This document shows, piece after piece, positions 51,414-60,813 of a stretch of DNA of 64,000 nt; position 1 is the stretch's first letter; each line of letters starts with the position of its first letter. A program made the position numbers and the translations under genes. The notes beneath the pieces were generated by a model. The model had not been told where the DNA came from. It searched no databases and was given only the letters and a program-made list of their open reading frames with translations. Source of the stretch: Lachnospiraceae bacterium (lineage in GTDB: Bacteria; Bacillota; Clostridia; Lachnospirales; Lachnospiraceae); the NCBI GenBank assembly GCA_022483465.1, contig JAKVNF010000001.1:434001-498000 (forward strand), in the 5' to 3' direction.

Positions 51414-52769
51414 TCATCCGTTTTCCCGCTGCACTTCCTCCGGGGTCTTCCAGGAAAAGCCGAGCTTTAACAGCTCCTGCTGCTTGATCCGGTTGTACTG
51501 GTGAAGGTGCTCCTCGGGCTTTCCGTCGGGATAGCGTTGGTGGAACACCTCCTCGATGTTCTTTTTCGCGCGCTTGATCGCCTTCTTGTAAGCCGTCGTC
51601 CACTCCACCGGATCCCGCAGGCTCGTCGCCTTCGGATCCAGGGGTGCCCGGCAGGCAGGGCACTTCCCGTACCCGTACTTTGTGATCTTCCCGCAGGCCT
51701 GGCACTGGACCGGCGCGCCGGAATTTGCCTTCGGTGCAGCCGGTGCCTGCGCCTTGGCCGCCACCTTCTTCGGGGCTGGGCCGGTGGGGATCTTCTGGGG
51801 CTCCTGCTTCCTGTTCTCCTCCTGCTCCTCCAGGGCGTCGTTGGCGATCACCATCTGCCGAAGAAGTGCCGGCGTTGCCGGGATGTCCCCCTCGGGACCG
51901 CTAAGAACAAGTCCCGCCTGGTCCTTCCCGTACTCCAGGGTAAAGGGGATGTTGCCCGCCGCGTGGACGAGGCTGTCCCCCTCAAAGATCTCCTCACCGG
52001 CGGCATCCCAAAGGCCCGTCGCCTTAGAGAGGGAGTCGGGGTAGACCTCCTCCGGAAGGACCCTGCCGGAGACAAAGTCCTCCTCCGTCGCATCCTCCGG
52101 GACGAGAAAGCACCGCTTCGTGATCTTCCCGGAGCTCGTCTTTCCCTGCAGGGTGATAAGGGAACCAGACAGCCATCCGCGTCTTCCCTCGCCGGCAGTC
52201 TTTGCCAGGGCGGCAAGGGATGCGTCCCCCTCCCGCAGAGCCTGCCGGTCCGTGTCCGCCCGGTTTCCGAACATGCTCATCTCGAGCCGGTCCTGCTCCG
52301 CATCCTTCAAATACAGCCAGGGGTCCATAAGGGGCGACTCGTACAGATAGTCCCCATCCCGGAAGAGATCCCCGAGGACGGTGAGCTCGGAACCCATGCA
52401 GGCAAGAAGGGGCATGGTCTGCCTTGCGCTCTGCAGCGCAAAGGAGAGGTGCCCCCGATCATAGATGACCAGGTACGGGGTGAACTGACTGCCGAAGCGG
52501 ACCACGTCGTTCTCGTACAGGTCGGTCTTCTTCGCTGTCACCACGCCGGTGCAGGCAGAGAGCGTCCCCGGATTGACGAGGAACGCGGACAGGTTGGTGC
52601 GGAGGTCGCGGTACACCGTGCCCTCCGGCACCAGGAAGGCCGCGTAGGTGTCCCGGTGCAGCACATCCCCCGGCCGGCGCAGAACCAGAAGGCTCCCCGA
52701 GATCCGGCTTTGATTTTTCTGTGGGTAGATCAGATCTCCCCGAAAACAGTAGTTCTTTGCAAGCAGCAT
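51414..52769 (-). CDS. Protein with YopX-like domain and zinc ribbon
   Basis: A 451-residue protein. The middle contains TGLWDAAGEEIFEGDSLVHA, which resembles the YopX domain of phage-type proteins. Near 365-390 a zinc ribbon (CQACGKITKYGYGKCPAC) follows a Pro/Ala-rich linker, and a charged helical tail ends the protein. The start at 52767-52769 has GAGGGAAA upstream. First gene of the operon 52769-48174. Overall function unknown. Confidence 0.65.
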   Translation of the reverse strand: MLLAKNYCFRGDLIYPQKNQSRISGSLLVLRRPGDVLHRDTYAAFLVPEGTVYRDLRTNLSAFLVNPGTLSACTGVVTAKKTDLYENDVVRFGSQFTPYLVIYDRGHLSFALQSARQTMPLLACMGSELTVLGDLFRDGDYLYESPLMDPWLYLKDAEQDRLEMSMFGNRADTDRQALREGDASLAALAKTAGEGRRGWLSGSLITLQGKTSSGKITKRCFLVPEDATEEDFVSGRVLPEEVYPDSLSKATGLWDAAGEEIFEGDSLVHAAGNIPFTLEYGKDQAGLVLSGPEGDIPATPALLRQMVIANDALEEQEENRKQEPQKIPTGPAPKKVAAKAQAPAAPKANSGAPVQCQACGKITKYGYGKCPACRAPLDPKATSLRDPVEWTTAYKKAIKRAKKNIEEVFHQRYPDGKPEEHLHQYNRIKQQELLKLGFSWKTPEEVQRENG

Positions 52770-52903
52770 GTTTCCCTCATTCCCGCCCGCGGGTGCGGGC
52801 CCACGGGTACTATTATACACGAGAGAATGCCCCCTGTCTGTCTTTTCCTGTCGAAGAGGGGACAGTTCCGGGGAAAGCAAAACCGCGGGGATCCAAGAGA
52901 CAA

Positions 52904-52982
52904 AAAGATCCACGGCAGGCACTCCGGCAGCCGGCTGTCATAGGACACCCCTTCTGCCGGCGCATGCCGCCGTGGATCTTTT
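52904..52982 (-). terminator. Long-loop terminator after cpsB
   Basis: AAAAAGATCCACGGC (52904-52918) pairs with GCCGTGGATCTTTTT (52968-52982), enclosing smaller hairpins. On the minus strand it ends in TTTTT. It closes the cpsCDB operon. Confidence 0.7.
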
Positions 52983-53738
52983 TCAATACGCGCCGATCTC
53001 CTCGTTTCTTGTCACCGCCAGGGTGTTCTCCCGCATAAGCTCCCGCACATAGTCCGGGTCGAGCTTTTTGGAGAGCGCCTCATAGCAGGGCAGCATCATC
53101 GGAGTGCGCCCCTCGTCCTTGTGGGCGTCGGTGCCGATGAAGCTCACGAGCTCCTCGGCAAGGAGCGCGTGGCAGAACCTGTTCACCTTCCGGTTCGAAA
53201 ACCTAGGCACGCAGTCCTCGGCGTTGAGCTGGATCAGCACCCCGGCCCGCACCAGGTCCTCCACGAGGTCCCTGTCCTTCAAAAAACACTCGTAGCGCTC
53301 ACAGTGGGCGAGGATCGGTCGGTATCCCTCATAGGAGATCGTGCGGAAGGCATCCCGGATGTAGCTGTACTCCTCCCAGGGTTTGAACTCAATCAGGACG
53401 TAATCGCTACCCGCCATGGTGGCAATCTGTCCGGCATTCAGTCTGTCCGGGACTGTGCTGTCGTAGAGGATCTCGTTTCCGGGGTAGAACAGGAGGGAGA
53501 GCCCCTCCTCTTTCGATGCCTGCTCCAACTGCCCGATCCTCCTGTCGATCCCCGCCGGGGAGACGTTCCGGTGCCCGCCCTTGTTGTGGGGCGTCAGGAT
53601 GATGGTCTCGATGTTCTGGTCTGCCGCGGTCTGCAGCATGGCAAGCGACATCTCCATGCTCTCGGATCCGTCATCCACCTGCGGGATGATGTGGCAGTGC
53701 ATATCTGCAAAGGTATAATCCGGTCTTCTTTCAGACAT
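52983..53738 (-). CDS. cpsB: Capsule tyrosine-protein phosphatase (PHP family)
   Basis: A 251-residue PHP-fold phosphatase (CpsB/Wzh/YwqE). Metal ligands in FADMHCHIIPQVDDGS, TPHNKGGH, PILAHCERYE, and FIGTDAHKDEGR. It dephosphorylates the CpsD tyrosine tail and so resets polymer assembly. The start at 53736-53738 follows GGGGGAG. Last of the cpsC-cpsD-cpsB operon, 70 bases after cpsD. Confidence 0.92.
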   Translation of the reverse strand: MSERRPDYTFADMHCHIIPQVDDGSESMEMSLAMLQTAADQNIETIILTPHNKGGHRNVSPAGIDRRIGQLEQASKEEGLSLLFYPGNEILYDSTVPDRLNAGQIATMAGSDYVLIEFKPWEEYSYIRDAFRTISYEGYRPILAHCERYECFLKDRDLVEDLVRAGVLIQLNAEDCVPRFSNRKVNRFCHALLAEELVSFIGTDAHKDEGRTPMMLPCYEALSKKLDPDYVRELMRENTLAVTRNEEIGAY

Positions 53739-53808
53739 AAGCTTCTCCCCCTCTGATACAAAGACTGCGGATACCTCATTTCGGCACCCGCAGTCTGTCC
53801 ATGTGTTA

Positions 53809-54513
53809 TTATTCGGTGTCTTCGCCGTATTTTCCGTAGTACTTCCCGTAATACTTTCCGTAATACTTTCCATAGGCGCTGCCCGACGCCATTTCCACTT
53901 TGTTGAGCACACATCCCAGGATGTGGCACTTGGCATTGGTCAGCTGCTTGACAATGTCCTGCGCAAAGCGGTAGGAAATCTGGCGGCTTGCCACGGTCAG
54001 CACCGTTCCGTTGCACTGGCGGCCCACAATAAGTCCGTCCACAACGGAGCCGATCGGCGGGGTATCCACAATCACGTAGTCATACATCTGAAGCGACTGA
54101 TGCAGAAGCTCCGCGAACTGCTCACTCCCGAGAAGCTCGGAAGGAGTCGGTGTCACAGGGCCGGAGAACATGATGTAGAAACCCTCCTCATTGGTCTCGC
54201 AGGTGGCATCGTCCATCCCGCACAGGCCCACCAGGTAGTTGGAGAGGCCGTACCGGACCCTGCCGCTCTTGAATTGCTCCTGCATGACGGACTTGCGGAT
54301 GTCCGCATCGATGAGCAGCACGCTGCTCCCGTTCTGGGCCATGGACCTGGCGAGCTCAAAGGCGACCTCGGACTTTCCCTCGTTCGGGATGCAGCTCGTC
54401 ACGCTGATGCAGCGGATGTCGTTGCCGGAGAACTCGATGCTGGACCGCAGAGTCTTGAAGGCCTCCTTGGTGCGAAAGCTAAAATCGATATCATTGATGA
54501 TTACTTTCTGCAT
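53809..54513 (-). CDS. cpsD: Capsule autophosphorylating tyrosine kinase
   Basis: A 234-residue BY-kinase ATPase. Walker A is modified as SCIPNEGKSEVAFELA (Gly-Lys-Ser), Walker A' VLLIDADIRKS, and Walker B YVIVDTPPIGS. The C-terminus is a tyrosine cluster made of a YGKYYGKYYGKYYGKYG repeat, the phosphorylation site. It needs the CpsC membrane partner, encoded just upstream. ATG at 54511-54513 after AGGAGG. Confidence 0.95.
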   Translation of the reverse strand: MQKVIINDIDFSFRTKEAFKTLRSSIEFSGNDIRCISVTSCIPNEGKSEVAFELARSMAQNGSSVLLIDADIRKSVMQEQFKSGRVRYGLSNYLVGLCGMDDATCETNEEGFYIMFSGPVTPTPSELLGSEQFAELLHQSLQMYDYVIVDTPPIGSVVDGLIVGRQCNGTVLTVASRQISYRFAQDIVKQLTNAKCHILGCVLNKVEMASGSAYGKYYGKYYGKYYGKYGEDTE

Positions 54514-54524
54514 ACCCTGCCTCC

Positions 54525-55529
54525 TCACTCAATCGTGATGTAGTCATCCGGCTCGCCGGCTTCCTCAGCATCCGACTCCGGCCGAGCGGTGGTCCGAGGG
54601 ACAGCTGTCTGGGAGACGGCGGTCTCCTTGTTCCCCGCGAAGGAAGCGCTCCTTGCGGAAGGAGCGGACGCGTTTCTCACAGAAGCTGCGGGTCTTGCCG
54701 CTGCCTTGCTCCTTCTTGCGCTCTCGCCGGTCCCTGCCCGCGCGGGGGAGCCGCTCTTTGCTCTTCTCTTTTTCTTCCTTCTGCCCTGGTTCTTGCCCTC
54801 CACGCTGTTCTCGGCGACCTTCTCGTCCATCGGGATGACTGCCAGCGTGTAGAGACCAAGATACCGCTCCACATCATCGGAGGTCTTGATCGTGTCATCC
54901 GCGATGAAGCGGACGATGATCACGATGGCGACCAGGAGGACGCCGATCACAGCGCCGCCGACTGCCCAGCGGCTGTAGGAAGGCGCGGACTTCTCGTCGG
55001 GGAGGTTGGCCTCGTCGACGACGTTGACCGCGTCAATCTTCATGACGTTCTGGATGTGCTCCGCGGCGACCTCCCGGACGTCGTTGCAGATCGCCTGGGC
55101 TCTCTGGGGATCCGTGTCGGTGACGGTCACCACGAGGATGTGGGTGTTGTCCGGGGACGTGACCTCAATCGCGTCGGAGAGACTGCCCACCGTGTAGTCG
55201 TCCTGTGCCAGGTTCAGGTCCTTGATGACCTTCTCGATGACGTACCGGGACTTGATCAGCTCCTGGTAGTCAGCGGTCAGCTGGGAGCTGACCTGCAGGT
55301 CGCTGTAGGTGGTGGAATCGTCGGTGTTGCGGTCCAGGACGTAGATTGAGGTGGTGGACTGATACTCCTTGGGCAGGACGAACCGCGCGATGCAGTAGCC
55401 GATCACGCCGGCTGCCATACCCACGATCAGGATGAGCCACAGCCAGTGGAGCAGTGCGCGGAAGATGCCGCCGACGTCGATTTCGATCTCGTCATCATCA
55501 GTCTCTGTCATGGTTCCGTTCTCGTTCAT
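54525..55529 (-). CDS. cpsC: Capsule polymer chain-length regulator (Wzz/CpsC)
   Basis: A 334-residue membrane protein with two helices (WLWLILIVGMAAGVIGYCIA at about 30 and VGGAVIGVLLVAIVIIV at about 215) flanking an external Wzz domain (PKEYQSTTSIYVLDRN). The C-terminal 100 residues are an unusually long basic, low-complexity Ser/Ala/Arg tail ending DDYITIE. It activates CpsD. Stop 11 bases before cpsD. Confidence 0.92.
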   Translation of the reverse strand: MNENGTMTETDDDEIEIDVGGIFRALLHWLWLILIVGMAAGVIGYCIARFVLPKEYQSTTSIYVLDRNTDDSTTYSDLQVSSQLTADYQELIKSRYVIEKVIKDLNLAQDDYTVGSLSDAIEVTSPDNTHILVVTVTDTDPQRAQAICNDVREVAAEHIQNVMKIDAVNVVDEANLPDEKSAPSYSRWAVGGAVIGVLLVAIVIIVRFIADDTIKTSDDVERYLGLYTLAVIPMDEKVAENSVEGKNQGRRKKKRRAKSGSPARAGTGESARRSKAAARPAASVRNASAPSARSASFAGNKETAVSQTAVPRTTARPESDAEEAGEPDDYITIE

Positions 55530-55594
55530 TGTCACTCCCTCCATGCGCTGCCAGGGCTCTGGAAGCGCTCTCTCCCGGCCCACAGCAATTCTTT

Positions 55595-55623
55595 ATTTTA
55601 CTGTGATTTTCCTGTGCTTTCAA
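55595..55623 (-). promoter_or_regulatory. Promoter of the cpsCDB operon
   Basis: Minus strand: TTGAAA (55623-55618), 17-base spacer, TAAAAT (55600-55595). Confidence 0.8.
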
Positions 55624-55721
55624 GGCATTCCCGGGGAGTGGGGCCGGCTTCACCGATTTTCGGAGATCTCGCCAAATACCGGGGGATTCCGGCGCCCACA
55701 GACACAAACATGACCACAGTT

Positions 55722-56924
55722 TCAGCGATTTTTGCCGGTCTTCTTTGTGCGTCTTCCGAAAAAGGCGGGGATTCCGGTCCAAAAAAGGCACAGCAGAATG
55801 CAGAGGATTCCAAAAACAAGGGCAAGGACAGCAGAAAGCGGCGTGCTCTTCTCAAGAAAATACCCACCGATCCCCACGTGGGAGGCCGCGGCCTGCACCG
55901 CGACCACCGGAAACTTGTTCCACAACATGATCCCCAGGGACCGCGCCCCGAAGAGCTGCAGGATAGATAAGTCCGGCAGGGCCCCTGCCGCCGCAAAGTA
56001 CCCAAGGGCCGAGACGAGGATCGTCAGGTAGGAGAGAAGCCCCGCCGGGTACTCGTCCGTGCGGATGCTGGCGCGCCCGAAGGGGATCGCAAGAAGGATT
56101 CCCAGGGCAATGAGAAGGAGTGCTGCCAGCGCAAGCTTTTTCCTGTCTCCCACTTCTTTCCGGGGCGGACGGACCTCCCCCAGGGTGATGCCGAGCTCCA
56201 CCATGGGGACCAGGTGGCAGGCGCTCTCCCCCTGGAAGGGAAGCCTTGCGTCAAAGCCGCGCACCAGCACCGCCCCCAGGGCGAGGAAGCAGGCGCTTAA
56301 GAGAAGCCGAAGAAGGATCCCCGGAAGGAGCCGGGGTGTTTCCTCTCTTCTTCCGTCTTCTCTTTTTGCTTCTCTCCCGTTCTCTTTCGGTTCCGCTTTT
56401 TCTATGCCTTCTTTTTGTTTTGTGATTCCCTGCGTCGCGCTCGTCCGGCATTTTGCGACGGCAAGCTCAATGCCGGCGGAAAACAAAAGCGCCAGCAGGA
56501 AGCAGGGCAGAAACCAGAGGGTCTCGTTCCACTTCATGCTGTGGTGGTTCTTGGAGTTGGCAAAGAGGAGGTACCCGATGTTGGTGAGGACCCCGGTCTC
56601 CATCTCCCCGGACTTTGTCTTTAGGATCGCCGCTGCAGCCTGGCCAAGGATCGCGTAGACGAGGATGCTGACAAGGCCGACCAACAGATAGGGGACGTAG
56701 ATCCTGCGGAGCCGCCTTGCCACTTTTTGCCGGAAGGGGCGCTTTTTTGCACCGGGGAGCAGAACCCCCGAGAGGACGCAAAAGAGCGCCACTCCCGTGG
56801 ACATCAGGTAGTCCGCGAGGGCGCCCTTTCGAAGGACATGGGCCGACACGATGAAAAGAATCGCGATGCCCCGGCCCCGGTCCACGGCGCCGATTCGCAG
56901 GGCGCCGGACCTAATTTCTTTCAT
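55722..56924 (-). CDS. Acyltransferase family membrane protein
   Basis: A 400-residue integral membrane acyltransferase (acyltransferase-3/OafA-like). AVDRGRGIAILFIVSAHVLR holds the family's His, and WNETLWFLPCFLLALLF the later conserved segment; about ten helices. A charged, lysine/glutamate-rich loop at about 165-195 is unusual. It probably acylates a surface glycan. Its start overlaps the glmM stop by 14 bases. Confidence 0.85.
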   Translation of the reverse strand: MKEIRSGALRIGAVDRGRGIAILFIVSAHVLRKGALADYLMSTGVALFCVLSGVLLPGAKKRPFRQKVARRLRRIYVPYLLVGLVSILVYAILGQAAAAILKTKSGEMETGVLTNIGYLLFANSKNHHSMKWNETLWFLPCFLLALLFSAGIELAVAKCRTSATQGITKQKEGIEKAEPKENGREAKREDGRREETPRLLPGILLRLLLSACFLALGAVLVRGFDARLPFQGESACHLVPMVELGITLGEVRPPRKEVGDRKKLALAALLLIALGILLAIPFGRASIRTDEYPAGLLSYLTILVSALGYFAAAGALPDLSILQLFGARSLGIMLWNKFPVVAVQAAASHVGIGGYFLEKSTPLSAVLALVFGILCILLCLFWTGIPAFFGRRTKKTGKNR

Positions 56925-58296
56925 CGAGGTCCCGCACCAGCTCTGTGATGCGCTCCTTCAGTGCCTCGGCCTGCTCCTTCGTCTCGGCCTCCACGCCGAC
57001 CCGGATAACGGGCTCGGTGCCGGAGGGGCGCACGAGGAGCGAGCCGTTCCCGGAGAGCTCACCCTGGATCTTCTGGAGGAGATCCTGGAGCTCTTCGCTT
57101 TCCATGACGGCCTTCTTATCTTTGACCTGAACGCTCTCCTGGACCTGGGGGTAGACCCGCATCTCGCCGGCGAGCTCCGAGAGCTTTTTCTTCTTTGCCA
57201 GCATCGCCTGCATGACCTTGAGACTCGTCAGGATCCCGTCTCCCGTCGTCGCGTACTTGCTGAAGATGATGTGGCCGGTCTGCTCTCCGCCGATGCGGTA
57301 GCCGCCCTGCTTCATCGCCTCGTAGACGTACTTGTCCCCGACGTCGGTCTTCACGGTCTCGATGCCCGCCTCCTGCAGGCTCTGGAACAGCCCGAAGTTG
57401 GACTGGGCGGTAGCCACCACGGTGTTGCCGATGAGCTTTCCCCGCTCCTTCATGTACCGGCTGTAGAGGTACAGGATGTGGTCCCCCGTCACGACCTGGC
57501 CCCGCTCGTCGACGGCGAGGCACCGGTCCGCGTCCCCGTCGTAGGCAAAGCCCACGTCCAGGCGGTTCTCCAGGACGAAGTTCTGGAGGTTTTCGATGTG
57601 CGTGGAGCCCACGTTCCGGTTGATGTTGAGGCCGTTGGGCTTGTCGCCGCAGACGTAGGTGTCCGCCCCCAGGGCGTTGAACACGGCCTTGGCGATGGAC
57701 CAGGCCCCGCCGTTGGCGCAGTCAAGGCCCACCTTCACGCCGCGAAAGTCGTAGACGCCGAGGGAGATGAGATACCCGATGTAGCGGTTGCGCCCCGCGA
57801 TGTAGTCGATGGTGGTGCCGATGGCATCCCCCGTCGCAAAGGGGAGGGTGTCCCAGTCCTGGTCGAAGACATGGAGATGGTGGTCCAAAAAGTCCTCGAT
57901 GAGGCCGATCGTCTCGTCGTCCATCTTCTCGCCCAGGTGGTTCACCAGCTTGATGCCGTTGTCAGAGAAGGGATTGTGGCTTGCGGTGATCATGACGCCG
58001 CAGTCAAAGCGGTCCACCCGCGTGATGTAGGACACCGAGGGGGTGGTGGTGACGTGCAGGAGGAAGGCCTCCCCGCCGGATGCGGTGATGCCGCCCACCA
58101 GCGAGTACTCCAGCATGTAGCTCGAGCGCCGGGTGTCCTTGCCGATGACGATCCGGGCGGGCTCCTCGCTGCCCTCGCGCTTTTTGCACTCCGTGTAGTA
58201 CCAGCCGAGGAACCGGCCGATCAAAAAGGCATGCTCTGCGGTGAGGGTCGTTCCCGCCTCCCCGCGGAAGCCGTCTGTTCCAAAGTACTTTCCCAT
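56911..58296 (-). CDS. Phosphoglucosamine mutase-like phosphohexomutase
   Basis: A 461-residue alpha-D-phosphohexomutase. KYFGTDGFRGEAG (start), VMITASHNPFSDNG (phosphoserine loop), DGDADRC (metal loop), GGEQTGH (sugar loop) and RPSGTEPVIRVGVEA (phosphate site) are all present. The opening and length match GlmM, which makes glucosamine-1-phosphate for UDP-GlcNAc. GlmM versus other phosphohexomutase cannot be proven from motifs. It is in the surface-polymer cluster. Confidence 0.9.
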   Translation of the reverse strand: MGKYFGTDGFRGEAGTTLTAEHAFLIGRFLGWYYTECKKREGSEEPARIVIGKDTRRSSYMLEYSLVGGITASGGEAFLLHVTTTPSVSYITRVDRFDCGVMITASHNPFSDNGIKLVNHLGEKMDDETIGLIEDFLDHHLHVFDQDWDTLPFATGDAIGTTIDYIAGRNRYIGYLISLGVYDFRGVKVGLDCANGGAWSIAKAVFNALGADTYVCGDKPNGLNINRNVGSTHIENLQNFVLENRLDVGFAYDGDADRCLAVDERGQVVTGDHILYLYSRYMKERGKLIGNTVVATAQSNFGLFQSLQEAGIETVKTDVGDKYVYEAMKQGGYRIGGEQTGHIIFSKYATTGDGILTSLKVMQAMLAKKKKLSELAGEMRVYPQVQESVQVKDKKAVMESEELQDLLQKIQGELSGNGSLLVRPSGTEPVIRVGVEAETKEQAEALKERITELVRDLDERN

Positions 58297-58331
58297 AGAT
58301 TCTCTGTTCTCCTGTAGTGCTGCCGCCTCGC

Positions 58332-58817
58332 TCAGAGTGCCTTGCGAAAGGTCAGGGCAGCCTGGGTCTTGTCTGTTAGGATATAGCCGTTTTTTTCAAA
58401 CACCCGGCAGGAGGGGGCGTTTCCCGGGATGACCTCGGCCGTGAGCATCCGGACTTCCGGATGGTTTTGGCGCACTTCCTGCTCGATCAGCGCGATGCTC
58501 TGGTTCCCGTACCCTCTCCCGCGAAAGGTTCCCGCGATGCTGTAGCTGATTTCCGCCTCCCCCGAGGGGGCGACATCGATCCGCACCTGGCCGGCAGGAC
58601 CATCTCCCGTCTCCAGGATGTAAAGGTGCCTTGCGGGATCCGCAAGGACCCCGGATAGCCAGCGCTCGTGGTCCTCTTGCCTCACCTCGCCCTTTTGAAA
58701 GGAGTTTGCCCGAACGATCGGGTCATTGCGAAGGGCAAGGAGAAAGGCGCTGTCGGAGGACGTGGCCGGGCGAAGGGTCAAGGCCTCACTCCCAACGCTC
58801 TCACCGCTCTTTTTCAT
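58332..58817 (-). CDS. GNAT family N-acetyltransferase
   Basis: A 161-residue GNAT acetyltransferase. LTLRPATSSDSAFLLALRND, SYSIAGTFRGRGYGNQSI (acetyl-CoA binding R/Q-x-x-G-x-G/A), and GNAPSCRVFEKNGY are the family signs. Its length and operon resemble sugar-amine acetyltransferases such as PseH, but this is only a guess. Overlaps the epimerase stop by 4 bases. Confidence 0.85.
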   Translation of the reverse strand: MKKSGESVGSEALTLRPATSSDSAFLLALRNDPIVRANSFQKGEVRQEDHERWLSGVLADPARHLYILETGDGPAGQVRIDVAPSGEAEISYSIAGTFRGRGYGNQSIALIEQEVRQNHPEVRMLTAEVIPGNAPSCRVFEKNGYILTDKTQAALTFRKAL

Positions 58818-59908
58818 GCGGTCTCCCTGAGGTACCGGATCATCCGCCGGTACATCTCCTCGAGGTCCGTGTGGGGCGCCCAGCCAAGGGACCGGAGCTT
58901 TCCGCTCTCGAGGGCAAGATGGGTGTCCGCGGCGTAGCCAAAGACATTCCCCTCCGGGATGTCGAAGACGACGGAAATGGTTCCGCCCGCGATCTTCTCT
59001 GCCACCAGCTTTGCCATCCCGGCAATCGTCGTGTGGCAGGCCTCGTTGGCGACGTTGTAGGCCTCCCCGGCCTTGCCAAGGAGGAGAATCGTCAGAAGCC
59101 CCCGGACGCAGTCCGCGGTGTAGCAGTAGTTTCCCTCGGAGAGGCCCTTGGTGTGGAGGACGATGTCCTGCCCCGCCATGGCGCTTCTTGCGAACTGGGC
59201 AAAGACCCGGTTCTCCCAGGGGAGGATCCCCGCGCCGAAGGTCTGGGCGAGGCGGGCGATCTTGGCCGGCAGGCCGTACTCCTTCGCGTAGGCAAGGCAG
59301 AGATTCTCGCAGAGGCGCTTGGACTCCGGGTAGTCAGAGCGGACATCCAGGACGTCCAGGATCCCGAGCCTTGTCTCATCGGCCCTTGTGTTCCCATAGA
59401 TCTCCATGTTCCCGTAGACCTCCATGGAGGAGAGGTAGACAAAACCTGCCGCCCCAAGGGTCCTTGCGGTCTCTAAGAGGTTTCTGGTCCCCTCGAAGGA
59501 GGCAAGGATCGTCTCCACGGGCTTTTCCACCATGGTCTTCGAGGCCGTCACTGCGGCGCAGTGGAGAACATAGAGGGGAGCGCCCGCGGGGCGCGCTGTT
59601 TCGATCTCTTTTCCTGCTTTTTCCACAAAGTCCCGGTCCGTCACATCCAGGACGATGGGATGGACTCGTTCCATTCCCGCGCCGAGGATTCCGGCGAGCT
59701 TCTCCTTATTTCGCACAACGGGGAGAAGGGTCAGGGAAAGGCCGAGTTTTTCATCCGCATAGAGGAGGGCGCGAAGGAGCATGCTCCCCACAAGGCCCGT
59801 CGCCCCGGTGATGACGATGAAAGAACCTGCGAGTTTCCCGCGGTTTTCTTCCCCAAACAGGACCGGGTCCTTCGTGATCTCCAAAAAGTCCTCTTCCAGT
59901 ACACCCAT
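58814..59908 (-). CDS. NAD-dependent nucleotide-sugar epimerase/dehydratase
   Basis: A 364-residue extended SDR. GSFIVITGATGLVGSMLLRA is the nucleotide-binding loop, and the active site is the Tyr in SSMEVYG and SDYPESKRLCENLCL (Y-x-x-x-K). Probably modifies a nucleotide sugar for the neighbouring polymer. In an operon with the GNAT protein, which might act on its product. Confidence 0.88.
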   Translation of the reverse strand: MGVLEEDFLEITKDPVLFGEENRGKLAGSFIVITGATGLVGSMLLRALLYADEKLGLSLTLLPVVRNKEKLAGILGAGMERVHPIVLDVTDRDFVEKAGKEIETARPAGAPLYVLHCAAVTASKTMVEKPVETILASFEGTRNLLETARTLGAAGFVYLSSMEVYGNMEIYGNTRADETRLGILDVLDVRSDYPESKRLCENLCLAYAKEYGLPAKIARLAQTFGAGILPWENRVFAQFARSAMAGQDIVLHTKGLSEGNYCYTADCVRGLLTILLLGKAGEAYNVANEACHTTIAGMAKLVAEKIAGGTISVVFDIPEGNVFGYAADTHLALESGKLRSLGWAPHTDLEEMYRRMIRYLRETA

Positions 59909-59920
59909 GTCTTTCCCCTC

Positions 59921-60796
59921 TCAGACCGTCTGGTACATCCCGGTCTCTTTTTCCTTTTCCTTCTGGGCCGCCGCGTCGGCAAGGCGCTGCTGATAGGCCT
60001 CTGCCAGCGCATCGATCTGCTCCTGCTTTCTCGGGACCTTGGCCTTCTTGCCCCGGGCCAGGAACTCCTCGTAGGCGTCGCAGGTGTGCTGGACGTCGTC
60101 CGTGAAGCAGACCTGCTTTCCGTGGTCGAGCCACAGGATCTTGGTGCAGAGCTCCCGCACCTGTGGCATCACGTGGGAGACCAGGATGGCGGTGACGCCG
60201 CCCTGGATGATCTCCTGCATCTTGGCGCCGGACTTCTTGCGGAAGGCGCCGTCGCCCACGGACAGCACCTCATCCAGGATCAGGATGTCCGGGTGCACGA
60301 GGCAGGCGATGGAGAAGGCAAGGCGGGACTTCATGCCGGAGGAGAGCTGCTTGAACATGTAGTCCTGGAAGTCCTCGAGCTCCGCAAAGCGGATGATCTC
60401 GTCGTACTTCTCGTCCAGGAACTTTCTCGTGTAGCCAAGAAGAGCCCCGCGCAGGTACGTGTTCTCCCGCACGGTCATGTCCCCGTCAAAGCCGGAGCCC
60501 AGCTCCAGAAGTGCTGCGATGTTGCCGTGGACCGTGATCTTTCCCCCGGTGGGGACCATGATGCCGGTGACAGCTTTGAGGAGCGTGGACTTGCCCGCGC
60601 CGTTGCTGCCGATGATCCCCAGCATGTCGCCCTTGTTCAGGGTAAAGGTCACGTCCTTGTCCGCCCAGAACTCCTTCACGTGGTAGTTGCCCGTCAGGCG
60701 GCGGATCACGTACTCCTTCAGGCCGATGGACTTGAAGTCCCCGGTGATGTAGCGGATCGAAACATGTTCACATTTGATTGCGGTCTGGTCGCTCAT
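59921..60796 (-). CDS. Polysaccharide/teichoic acid ABC exporter, ATPase
   Basis: A 291-residue ABC ATPase of the TagH/RfbE export type: LGIIGSNGAGKSTLLKA (Walker A), FKQLSSGMKSRLAFS (signature), PDILILDEVLSVGD (Walker B), SHVM (H-loop). A charged C-terminal extension follows. Located 17 bases after the permease gene. The start at 60794-60796 removes a non-homologous extension. Confidence 0.93.
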   Translation of the reverse strand: MSDQTAIKCEHVSIRYITGDFKSIGLKEYVIRRLTGNYHVKEFWADKDVTFTLNKGDMLGIIGSNGAGKSTLLKAVTGIMVPTGGKITVHGNIAALLELGSGFDGDMTVRENTYLRGALLGYTRKFLDEKYDEIIRFAELEDFQDYMFKQLSSGMKSRLAFSIACLVHPDILILDEVLSVGDGAFRKKSGAKMQEIIQGGVTAILVSHVMPQVRELCTKILWLDHGKQVCFTDDVQHTCDAYEEFLARGKKAKVPRKQEQIDALAEAYQQRLADAAAQKEKEKETGMYQTV

Positions 60797-60813
60797 GCAA
60801 AATACCCCGGATA

